In this document: positions 1-4,636 of the stretch, piece by piece
How the letters are laid out: each line of letters begins with the position of its first letter
How positions within the stretch are numbered: the first letter of the stretch is position 1
Assembly (NCBI GenBank): GCA_038256525.1
Contig: JBBSKF010000170.1
Span: 1 to 6,385, forward strand
Source of the DNA: SCTD01 sp038256525
Lineage (GTDB): Bacteria > Actinomycetota > Actinomycetes > Mycobacteriales > SCTD01
Length of the DNA: 6,385 bases
Reading direction: 5' to 3'
Position numbers and translations under genes: made by a program
Notes under the pieces: generated by a model
Told to the model about the DNA's origin: nothing
Databases searched by the model: none
What the model saw: the letters and a program-made list of their open reading frames with translations, nothing else

Positions 1-503
1 ACCTCCCGCCGCGGCACCGTCGGTGGCCGCATGCCGCTCATCGGGCTGGTCACGAGCAGCCCCTCGTCGACGGCCGCCCGCAGCAGCATCGCCATCACCG
101 CGTGCGTCGCCGCCCTCGTCGACGGCGCACCCACCACCGCCCCGATGGTCCGCTCGAGCAGCGGCCGGCGCAGCTGGTCCAGGCGCAGGTCACCGATCGC
201 CGGCAGCACCCGCTTCAGTGCGTACTGGTAGCTGTCGATCGTCCCCGGCGCGCGACCGCCGCGCCGCAACCTCTCCAGCCACTGCTCGGCGAAAACCTCG
301 ACGTGCACGTCACCGAACCGCGGATCGACCCAACTCCCCCGCTGCACCTGCGCGCGCAGCTCGGTCTGCCACCGGCGCGCCTCCCCCTTCGTGTCGAACG
401 TCCGGGACGTACGCGGCGCCCCCCGCCCGCTGCCGGTGCGCACCGTCGCCCGCCACCGGCCGGAGGCCTCCTTGACGACGCCGTCGTCCCCCCTAGTGCT
501 CAC
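1..503 (-). CDS. int: Tyrosine integrase, N-terminal part (cut by window edge)
   Basis: This would catalyse site-specific integration and, with an excisionase, excision of the element. The visible 167 residues fit the first two domains of phage tyrosine recombinases. An N-terminal arm-binding region (about 8-60) contains the strand pattern GRWRATVRTGSG, then RTFDTKGEARRWQTEL and GSWVDP. A SAM-like core-binding domain (about 65-160) contains FAEQWLERL, a TIDSYQYALKRVLPAIG helix pair, and LLRAAVDEGLLVTSP just before the expected catalytic domain. The catalytic Arg/His/Tyr residues lie beyond the left edge, so activity cannot be judged. The GTG start at 503 overlaps the stop of the upstream DUF3263 gene as GTGA, which suggests coupled translation. 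The ribosome binding site is weak. No attachment site was recognised, and it may lie beyond the integrase end. Family assignment rests on residue patterns, not on catalytic motifs. Confidence 0.9.
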   Translation of the reverse strand, partial: MSTRGDDGVVKEASGRWRATVRTGSGRGAPRTSRTFDTKGEARRWQTELRAQVQRGSWVDPRFGDVHVEVFAEQWLERLRRGGRAPGTIDSYQYALKRVLPAIGDLRLDQLRRPLLERTIGAVVGAPSTRAATHAVMAMLLRAAVDEGLLVTSPMSGMRPPTVPRRE

Positions 504-733
504 CCCGCCCGCCGTGCCCGCCTGGCGTCCCGCAGCCTCCGCAGCCGGTTGACGAGCTGCGGGTCGTACGCGAGTGCCTCAGGCTTCTCGACAACCGCCC
601 GGAGCAGCTGGTAGTACCGGACCGCTGACACCCCGAACAGGTCCCGGATCGCGGTCTCCTTCGCGCCGGCGTACTTCCACCACCCACGCTCGAACGCCAA
701 GACCGCCTGCTCGCGCTCGGTGAGAGGTGTCAC
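500..733 (-). CDS. DUF3263 domain protein, 77 aa
   Basis: This is a small basic protein of the actinobacterial DUF3263 family, whose biochemical role is not established. Hallmarks are LTEREQAVLAFERGWWKY at residues 4-20, a short helix-turn-helix-like stretch (KETAIRDLFGVSAVRYYQLL, 25-44), and a C-terminal arginine-rich helix after DPQLVNRLRRLR. The family look suggests DNA binding, but this is an inference. I chose the GTG at 733 because it overlaps the lipoprotein stop as GTGA, and because family members usually begin a few residues before LTERE. A GTG two codons upstream (739) is possible; longer forms reaching 805 would run well into the lipoprotein gene. The gene sits directly before the integrase and overlaps it by GTGA, so the two are probably made together. 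A role in integrase regulation is conceivable but unproven. Confidence 0.85.
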   Translation of the reverse strand: MTPLTEREQAVLAFERGWWKYAGAKETAIRDLFGVSAVRYYQLLRAVVEKPEALAYDPQLVNRLRRLRDARRARRAG

Positions 734-1305
734 CTGCACTGCTCTACGAATCTGACCTGGCTGAGTTCCTTGATCGCGAGCGCCACCACGGACTCTGGCG
801 GGCACCGGAACGTCAAGTCGTCCGCGATGACGACCAGGGAGGGAAGCGAAGACGGCCGCACCTTGCTGGCGATGCTCGGCCCCCAGAACAACGGCGCGAG
901 CTGAGTGGCGAGGCTGTAGGCCACCCCGGTCTTGGCTTCCGTGGACACGGAGTAGATCGTCGCGATATCGAGCGTCAGGGTCCGCTTATCTGGCTCGAAG
1001 GTGAACGCGTCGACCGCCTGGACCTGACCGTCAGCCTTAATCGCGGCCAACAACGGTTCCCGTGCCTCAGTGAAGCCATCCGTCGCCACCTTCGCGACCA
1101 AGGCGATCTCAGCCTCCGGAGGCAGAGGTACCGGTGAAGGGCTCGGGCTCGGGGACGGACTGGGACTAGGAGACGGCGTTCGGGAGGGAGCGGCGGAACT
1201 CGAGGAAGCGGACGGTGGACCGTCTCCTGCCTCGGTCGCTCCGCCACCACCACAGCCCGCGAGTGCGATCATGAGGGCTCCTCCCGCAACGATGTAGGCC
1301 TTCAC
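730..1305 (-). CDS. Predicted lipoprotein with Ser-Pro linker, 191 aa
   Basis: This is a secreted, lipid-anchored protein of unrecognised family. Residues 1-18 form a lipoprotein signal: a hydrophobic stretch (AYIVAGGALMIALAG) and a lipobox LAGC, with Cys18 as the acylated residue, followed by a glycine run. A flexible Ser/Ala/Pro linker (about 23-62) includes seven SP repeats. The globular part is about residues 63-191. Two cysteines, C168 and C190, could form a disulfide outside the cell. The GTG start at 1305 has an AGAGGA ribosome binding site six bases upstream, inside a block duplicated from the end of the immA-like gene. It lies between the surface nuclease and the DUF3263/integrase pair in what should be the lysogeny operon. 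Lipoproteins in this position can act in superinfection exclusion in other temperate phages, but nothing in the sequence proves that here. By eye its base composition is less GC-rich than the integrase. Confidence 0.85.
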   Translation of the reverse strand: MKAYIVAGGALMIALAGCGGGGATEAGDGPPSASSSSAAPSRTPSPSPSPSPSPSPSPVPLPPEAEIALVAKVATDGFTEAREPLLAAIKADGQVQAVDAFTFEPDKRTLTLDIATIYSVSTEAKTGVAYSLATQLAPLFWGPSIASKVRPSSLPSLVVIADDLTFRCPPESVVALAIKELSQVRFVEQCR

Positions 1306-1346
1306 CCGGCGTCCTCTCGCGCCGCGACGCGGCCTCGTAAGTGGTC
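1302..1346 (-). repeat. Copy B of duplicated immA tail plus RBS
   Basis: This 45-base block matches 2579-2623 at 42 of 45 positions in the same orientation. In the other copy it is the last codons of the immA-like gene, its ribosome binding site and the overlapping start of the HNH gene. Here it is noncoding except for its final bases, which form the GTG start of the lipoprotein gene; the old stop and new start still overlap as GTGA. It fills almost all of the 53-base gap between the nuclease and lipoprotein genes. The GAGAGGA element (1312-1318) is identical in both copies and sits six bases before both start codons. It looks like a scar of module gain or exchange. Confidence 0.9.
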
Positions 1347-1358
1347 CTCCAGGCGCGT

Positions 1359-2582
1359 TCACGACCGCCGCCACCTAGCTCGCTCTTCACCGGGCAGTCG
1401 GGTGCAGGTGTAGGACTCGCCGTTCTTCGCCCCTATGCCTGTTGAGCCTTCGGGGGAGCAAAACGCGCCCGGTGTCACCCCTGCTCTGGGCGCCGGCGGC
1501 TCAGGCGGTGCGACAGGCGCCGGCGCCCGCACGACGGGTGGCGGTGGTGGGGGTGGGGGTGGGGGTGGGGGTGGGGGTGGGGGTGGGGGTGGGGGTGCAG
1601 CGACAGGGGCCACCGTGGGTGCGGTGCTGCTCGGCGTCAGTTCTGCCGGGCACTCCGACAGAACGACAGCCATGGCGGCGCGTTCCGCCTCGGTGACCCA
1701 CACCTCGTACTTAGCTTTGACGGCCACCTGGCGCGCCACCATCTGGCATCTGTACGCCTTGTTGGGCGGCAGCCAGGTAGCGGCGTCCCCATCGCTTTTC
1801 GCTGCGTTAGCCGACCCATTGACGGCGAGCAGGTTCACAGGGTCGTTCGCGAAGGCCAGCCGCTTGCCGGGCTCCCATTGCTGAGCGCCCTTCTGCCAAG
1901 CATCCGAGAGTGAGACGACATGATCGATCTGCACCAAGTCGGCCTGCGCTTTGGCGAAGGTGACGGTGGCTCCGGTGTACGGCTCGGCGAGCATCCCAGT
2001 GAGGACGACGCAGTCCCGGGTTCCCGGCTCGAAGGCGGCTCCGGTCAGATCCCGCTTGAGGATGTCGTTGCGTGTGTCGCACCCGTTGCGGTCCGTGTCG
2101 GCCCAGCGTTGTCCGAACAGTTCGAGGTCGTACCCGGTTTGTGGTGCCCGACCCTTGACCGCTAGGCCACCCAGCGCGGCGAGAGCCGTGTTTCCACCCG
2201 CACCGGCGATCAGCTCCTCGACCGTGGGAGGCGTCGTCGGAGATGGGCTCGGCGATGGGCTCGGCCGGGGGCTGCGGGAAGGTGACGGCTCCGCCGAGGC
2301 CTCCGCCGCTACTGAGTCTCGCTCGGCCGGTTCGTCACCTACGGCTCCGGCAGCGAGCAACAGCACGACGACCGCGAACAGCCCTCCCAGCCCCTTCTTG
2401 AAACGCGGGCTGGTCTCCCGGACGGTCCTCGCCTTCCAGAACGGCGGGTAGACCGCTCCCTGCGGCCAGAAGTCCCACCCTGGCGGGACAGGACCCCAGT
2501 CCGCCGGCGGCTGCCAGCCAGGGGGCGGAGACCATCCGCGCTCCGGCTTCGGCCAGTTCGGCGGCGGCGTCCAGTTGCTCAT
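1359..2582 (-). CDS. Membrane-anchored HNH (DUF1524-type) nuclease-like protein, 407 aa
   Basis: This is predicted to be a single-pass membrane protein exposing a nuclease domain outside the cell. Residues 1-50 are rich in Trp-Pro motifs (PPGW repeats). A basic patch precedes one membrane helix (about 64-82), and no lipobox is seen. A Ser-Pro linker follows (about 97-120). The HNH domain (about 145-312) shows NGCDTRNDIL, an IDHVVSLSDAW motif with His221 as likely catalytic base, FANDPVNLLAV, and SANAAKSDGDAATWLPP. This pattern is that of actinobacterial secreted HNH/DUF1524 proteins related to the GmrSD C-terminal domain. Twenty consecutive prolines (330-349) precede an excalibur-like tail with FCSPEGSTGIG and YTCTR. 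The ATG at 2582 overlaps the immA-like stop as ATGA and has an AGAGGA site, so the longer reading to 2741 is unlikely. Substrate is unknown; defence against incoming DNA or nutrient scavenging are both possible. Confidence 0.88.
   Translation of the reverse strand: MSNWTPPPNWPKPERGWSPPPGWQPPADWGPVPPGWDFWPQGAVYPPFWKARTVRETSPRFKKGLGGLFAVVVLLLAAGAVGDEPAERDSVAAEASAEPSPSRSPRPSPSPSPSPTTPPTVEELIAGAGGNTALAALGGLAVKGRAPQTGYDLELFGQRWADTDRNGCDTRNDILKRDLTGAAFEPGTRDCVVLTGMLAEPYTGATVTFAKAQADLVQIDHVVSLSDAWQKGAQQWEPGKRLAFANDPVNLLAVNGSANAAKSDGDAATWLPPNKAYRCQMVARQVAVKAKYEVWVTEAERAAMAVVLSECPAELTPSSTAPTVAPVAAPPPPPPPPPPPPPPPPPPPPVVRAPAPVAPPEPPAPRAGVTPGAFCSPEGSTGIGAKNGESYTCTRLPGEERARWRRS
1549..1596. repeat. (GGGGGT)8 microsatellite encoding polyproline
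   Basis: Eight perfect hexamers GGGGGT lie on the plus strand. Read on the minus strand they are alternating CCC and CCA codons, giving 16 of the 20 consecutive prolines in the nuclease-like protein. Each unit adds exactly two prolines, so length change stays in frame. The plus (template) strand has nine closely spaced G-runs if the flanking ones are counted, so a G-quadruplex could form there. Confidence 0.95.
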
Positions 2583-2623
2583 GCGGCGTCCTCTCGCGCC
2601 GCGACGCGGCCTCGTACGTGGTC
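2579..2623 (-). repeat. Copy A of duplicated block (immA 3' end and HNH start)
   Basis: This is the presumed original of the 45-base direct repeat. It encodes the last residues of the ImmA-like protein (ending GRVAAREDAA), the TGA stop and the overlapping ATG of the nuclease gene. Three positions differ from the copy at 1302-1346: two around the start codon and one near the far end. Identity stops abruptly on both sides. Because the block is coding here and noncoding in the other copy, the direction of duplication is most simply from here to there. Confidence 0.9.
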
Positions 2624-3016
2624 GAGCTCGGCCGGTCCGAGCCCGTCCCACCGGATCAACAGCAGGGCTTCCGTTACGTCCAACTCGACCGCGGCCTCTT
2701 GCGGACTCATCGACCAGGCCCCGACGTCGGCGAACCGCCACAGCGGCATGAGGCGCTCTGCAGCAAGGTCGTCGGCTGCGATCTCCTCGCGGGTCTCGGC
2801 GCGCCGGTCCATCGCCACCTCATGGCCCAGGTCGAGGTGCGCGACGGCGTGGGCGAGCGCGCACCGGTACTCAGCGGCCGACAGGGAGCGCTCGAGCAGG
2901 ATCACCCGCCGGCGGCGGCAGAGCAGTTCGGGCACCCCGCGCAGAGCCACCTTGCGGACCACCCAGCCGGGGTAGCGCTCTGCCATGTCGTCGCCCGGGT
3001 CGTAGACGTAGGTCAT
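2579..3016 (-). CDS. ImmA/IrrE-like protein, 145 aa, with altered HExxH
   Basis: The length, the position directly after a CI-like repressor, and the core LAHAVAHLDLGH (54-65) followed by LAAERLMPL (84-92) match the ImmA/IrrE metallopeptidase-like family. ImmA-type proteins cleave phage or ICE repressors and so trigger induction. The zinc-binding histidines are present as H56 and H60, but the catalytic glutamate of HExxH is replaced by alanine (A57). The acidic third-ligand region is also unusual (REEIAADDLAAERL, 76-89). Many actinophage members are divergent, so the protein may be a non-catalytic partner or use another residue. I chose the ATG at 3016 because it overlaps the repressor stop as ATGA; the longer reading to 3085 lies in repressor coding sequence. 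Its own stop overlaps the HNH start as ATGA. Proteolysis of the neighbouring repressor is an inference. Confidence 0.8.
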   Translation of the reverse strand: MTYVYDPGDDMAERYPGWVVRKVALRGVPELLCRRRRVILLERSLSAAEYRCALAHAVAHLDLGHEVAMDRRAETREEIAADDLAAERLMPLWRFADVGAWSMSPQEAAVELDVTEALLLIRWDGLGPAELDHVRGRVAAREDAA

Positions 3017-3417
3017 CGTTCCTTGGCCGCCTTGCTCACGAGGTACTCCCAGTAGTCCGCCTGCTGCCGCCGCAGTTCGTCCCACTCGTCATCTGACAGA
3101 CCAGCCGGACGCTGGAAGCGCAGCGCCTCCGCATCCTGCGATGAGGGTCTGACAGGCGCGTCCGGAGTGGCGGAAGGTGCAGCCCCGGGCCGGGGTTCCC
3201 CGCCAGCCAGTACTTGTTGGACGCTTCCCACCCCCCAGCCGAGGACGACCTCAACCGCGGCCTCTGCCCGCGTGGACTTCCCAGCAAGAAGGTTCACCAG
3301 CGTCCGGTAACCGATACCAGCCGCCTCCGCGACGTCGGTGTTGGCGCGCAAGCCTCTCTCTGCTCGAGCACGGGCCACGTACTGACGAAGGCGCTCGGTA
3401 TCAGGGGACTGCGGCAC
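3013..3417 (-). CDS. CI-like XRE-family repressor, 134 aa
   Basis: This is the likely lysogeny repressor. Residues about 7-70 form a helix-turn-helix domain of the XRE/lambda-repressor type: TERLRQYVARARAERGL, then VAEAAGIGYRTLVNLLAGKS as the helix-turn-helix, then VEVVLGWGVGSVQQVL. A Pro/Ala-rich linker follows, and a C-terminal charged helix (LSDDEWDELRRQQADYWEYL, 107-126) could support dimerisation or contact with the ImmA-like protein. There is no LexA-type peptidase domain, which fits induction through an ImmA partner rather than self-cleavage. I chose the GTG at 3417 because an AGGA lies eight bases upstream. The longer reading begins with TTG at 3438, has no visible ribosome binding site and starts inside an operator-like repeat. 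It is divergently placed from the Cro-like gene and probably binds the sites between them. Confidence 0.85.
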   Translation of the reverse strand: MPQSPDTERLRQYVARARAERGLRANTDVAEAAGIGYRTLVNLLAGKSTRAEAAVEVVLGWGVGSVQQVLAGGEPRPGAAPSATPDAPVRPSSQDAEALRFQRPAGLSDDEWDELRRQQADYWEYLVSKAAKER

Positions 3418-3434
3418 GTCGATGATCCTGACGG

Positions 3435-3450
3435 GCAAGGCAAGGAAAGT
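3435..3450 (-). promoter_or_regulatory. Left arm of perfect 16-base inverted repeat
   Basis: GCAAGGCAAGGAAAGT here is the exact reverse complement of 3567-3582. It lies just upstream of the chosen repressor start, so binding here could block the repressor's own expression. The two arms face away from each other toward the two divergent genes, which suggests one protein controlling both. Operator function is inferred. Confidence 0.7.
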
Positions 3451-3566
3451 CGAATGCCTCCGAACAAGGCAAGAGCCCGAGATGTCGGGAAACCATGGGC
3501 GTAACTACGCCGATGTAGGTAACACAGATATGCAGGTCAGCGGCTTAGTTGCCTTAGAGTGCACGT

Positions 3567-3582
3567 ACTTTCCTTGCCTTGC
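3567..3582 (+). promoter_or_regulatory. Right arm of perfect 16-base inverted repeat
   Basis: ACTTTCCTTGCCTTGC lies directly before the TTGACA -35 hexamer of the rightward promoter and is the exact reverse complement of 3435-3450. A repressor bound here would sit against RNA polymerase. Operator function is inferred from position and symmetry. Confidence 0.7.
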
Positions 3583-3611
3583 TTGACAGGTTGCCTGTAC
3601 TTGCCTAGTCT
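3583..3611 (+). promoter_or_regulatory. Rightward promoter for the Cro-like operon, probably leaderless
   Basis: A perfect TTGACA (-35, 3583-3588) is followed by a 17-base spacer and TAGTCT (3606-3611), which fits the TAnnnT pattern of actinobacterial -10 elements. Transcription would start about 6-8 bases later, at or next to the ATG at 3619, so the mRNA would have almost no leader. The spacer carries the palindrome ACAGG-ttg-CCTGT (3586-3598), a likely operator overlapping the -35. Confidence 0.75.
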
Positions 3612-3620
3612 CGCCTACAT
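3591..3620 (+). repeat. Three decamers phased at 10 bases, operator-like
   Basis: TTGCCTGTAC, TTGCCTAGTC and TCGCCTACAT follow one another without gap, so the TTGCCT core recurs exactly once per helical turn on the same DNA face. The array covers the spacer, the -10 hexamer and the start codon of the Cro-like gene. Cooperative protein binding here would shut the promoter. Confidence 0.7.
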
Positions 3621-3846
3621 GGCACTCAGAGAGACCAACGGCGCGGGAGTCAAGGCGCTGCGCGAGGCACTGGGCATCCCTCAGGGTGTTCTGGCTCGCG
3701 ACGTCGTCGTGTCCCAGGGCTACCTGAGCAACATCGAAGCCGGGCGCAAGCAGCCGGACCCGGCGGTGACAAAGCGGATTGCGACGCGTCTTGGCGTGTC
3801 GCTGGACGCGATCACATACCCAGTCGCCGAGCGGGTGCCGGCGTGA
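3619..3846 (+). CDS. Cro-like XRE-family HTH protein, 75 aa
   Basis: This is a small DNA-binding protein divergent from the repressor, the place of Cro in lambdoid-type switches. Nearly the whole protein is one XRE helix-turn-helix domain: GVKALREALGIPQGVLARDV (10-29), the recognition region VSQGYLSNIEAGRKQPDP (31-48), and TKRIATRLGVSLDAITYP (51-68). I chose the ATG at 3619, although the frame is open back to a GTG at 3559. The domain begins right after it, the upstream part would be translated operator and promoter DNA, and the promoter places the transcript start at about this ATG. No Shine-Dalgarno sequence precedes it, consistent with a leaderless message. Its stop overlaps the next gene as GTGA. 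It probably binds the TTGCCT sites and represses one or both directions. Confidence 0.88.
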   Translation: MALRETNGAGVKALREALGIPQGVLARDVVVSQGYLSNIEAGRKQPDPAVTKRIATRLGVSLDAITYPVAERVPA

Positions 3847-4073
3847 GCGCCGGTACCGCGCCGGAGACGTCTTGGCTGGACTCGGCTGCCCTGGCTGCTC
3901 TGCTCGGTTTGAGCAAGAGCTGGGTGCAGGACGAGGTGACCGCGAAGCGGCTCCCTCATCACCGGGTCGGCCGGCTGGTCCGGTTCTCGCCGGCTGATGT
4001 CCGGGCGATCGACCGCGCGACCGCTGTGCCGGTCGCTGACCGGCCGCGGCTGGTCGGGCGGCGCACCGCATGA
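3843..4073 (+). CDS. xis: Excisionase-like MerR-type HTH protein, 76 aa
   Basis: This small winged-helix protein is of the excisionase/HTH_17 type. After a short N-terminal tail, LDSAALAALLGLSKSWVQDE (12-31) forms the helix-turn-helix and LPHHRVGRLVRFSPADVRAI (37-56) the wing and third helix, a pattern typical of Xis and related MerR-like recombination directionality factors. Such proteins bend attachment-site DNA so that the integrase excises the element. Its place as second gene of the early rightward operon, opposite the integrase block, fits that role. The GTG start overlaps the Cro-like stop (GTGA), and its stop overlaps the next start (ATGA). It could instead be a transcriptional regulator, since the domain alone does not decide. 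Confidence 0.75.
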   Translation: MSAGTAPETSWLDSAALAALLGLSKSWVQDEVTAKRLPHHRVGRLVRFSPADVRAIDRATAVPVADRPRLVGRRTA

Positions 4074-4255
4074 GCGCGCTGTGCCTCGTCCTGCTCGTGC
4101 TCTCTCAGATCGCCGCGGCGATCGTGACCTACGAGATCGCCTACAGCCGCGGCCAACGCCGGCAACTGCTCGCCCCCGACGACGCCTGGCCGTGGCCGCC
4201 CGCCGACATCCGCGCCGAAGCAGCCCGCCGATCACAGCAGCCACGCCAACTCTGA
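4070..4255 (+). CDS. Small single-helix membrane protein, 61 aa
   Basis: This is an unrecognised small protein with one strongly hydrophobic N-terminal segment (about residues 3-20, LCLVLLVLSQIAAAIVTY). A basic stretch (SRGQRRQ, 26-32) and a polar tail rich in Pro, Trp and Arg follow. The positive charges after the helix suggest a cytoplasmic C-terminus with the N-terminus outside. Start and preceding stop overlap as ATGA. It is the last gene before an 87-base gap. Small membrane proteins are common in actinophage early operons; no function can be assigned. Confidence 0.75.
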   Translation: MSALCLVLLVLSQIAAAIVTYEIAYSRGQRRQLLAPDDAWPWPPADIRAEAARRSQQPRQL

Positions 4256-4342
4256 ACGCGGCTCGGCCCCCGCCCCCCGACAGGGACGAGGGCCACAGGA
4301 GAGCCGAACCCGCCCATCATCCCACGACAGGAGCCCAGTCCC
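4256..4342 (+). other. Short intergenic gap with RBS for the next gene
   Basis: This 87-base gap is the only true break in the rightward operon. It contains a C-rich run and a distant CGGCTC (4259-4264) / GAGCCG (4301-4306) pair that could form a weak long-loop hairpin without a U-tract. A clear ribosome binding site, CAGGAG (4328-4333), lies nine bases before the ATG at 4343. No promoter was recognised. Confidence 0.6.
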
Positions 4343-4636
4343 ATGACCACCACCACTTGGGTGTCGAGCTCGGTGCACGTCGCCGACGACACCGCCCCGA
4401 CCGTCACCGTCACCGAACCGTCGCAGGACCGGCCTGCCGGCCTGGCCCACCTGCACATCGGGCCTGACGCCCGGCTGATCTTCGGCAGTCCGCACGCGGC
4501 GGCCGCGGTCGCTGACGCCTGCCAGGAAGCACAGCGACGTCTGCGCCGGGCGCAGCTCGCCCGGGTCTTCGCCCCGTACGCCCGGGTCCCTTCGGCGCCG
4601 GTGGTCACGCAGCTGCCCGCGAAGGTGCGGTCGTGA
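4343..4636 (+). CDS. Unrecognised 97-aa protein
   Basis: No family is recognised. The N-terminus is Thr/Val-rich (MTTTTW...; VTVTEPSQ). A central strand-like stretch, GLAHLHIGPDARLIFGSP (33-50), leads into an Ala/Arg-rich helix (AAAAVADACQEAQRRLRRAQLARVF, 52-76, given as key content), suggesting a small compact alpha/beta fold. It has one cysteine. It is soluble, with no signal or membrane segment. It has the only good Shine-Dalgarno site of the rightward block, as expected for the first gene after a gap, and its stop overlaps the next start as GTGA, so the two are probably co-translated. Confidence 0.75.
   Translation: MTTTTWVSSSVHVADDTAPTVTVTEPSQDRPAGLAHLHIGPDARLIFGSPHAAAAVADACQEAQRRLRRAQLARVFAPYARVPSAPVVTQLPAKVRS

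Larger units (their letters stand above)
3418..3618. promoter_or_regulatory. Divergent immunity control region (operators)
   Basis: These 201 bases separate the repressor and Cro-like genes and hold no gene. By eye they are less GC-rich than their surroundings. The hexamer TTGCCT or its complement occurs exactly six times: plus strand at 3549, 3574, 3591 and 3601; minus strand at 3438-3443 and 3467-3472. A near copy, TCGCCT, lies at 3611. A further small palindrome, CCCGA-gatg-TCGGG, lies at 3476-3489. This density and symmetry is what a CI/Cro-type switch would show. I could not identify a convincing leftward promoter. Confidence 0.75.

Noticed and set aside
23..614. Plus-strand frames opposite the integrase and DUF3263 genes
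   Set aside because: Composition is Arg/Pro/Ala shadow sequence, while the minus strand gives recognisable integrase and DUF3263 motifs.
1536..1596. On/off phase-variation switch at the hexamer repeat
   Set aside because: The unit is six bases, so slippage by whole units keeps the frame; only linker length would change.
1435..1884. Plus-strand frames with poly-Gly or Val-Gly runs
   Set aside because: They are antisense to the HNH gene and created by the GGGGGT repeat; the minus-strand frame has clear domain motifs.
3415..3438. TTG start for the repressor at 3438
   Set aside because: It has no ribosome binding site and lies inside the inverted-repeat operator; the GTG at 3417 has AGGA eight bases upstream.
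3451..3560. Leftward promoter for the repressor
   Set aside because: Candidates such as TATCTG or TACATC on the minus strand have no acceptable -35 at the right distance, so no coordinates can be defended.
4256..4342. Rho-independent terminator in the gap
   Set aside because: The only stem (CGGCTC/GAGCCG) has a long loop and no following U-run.
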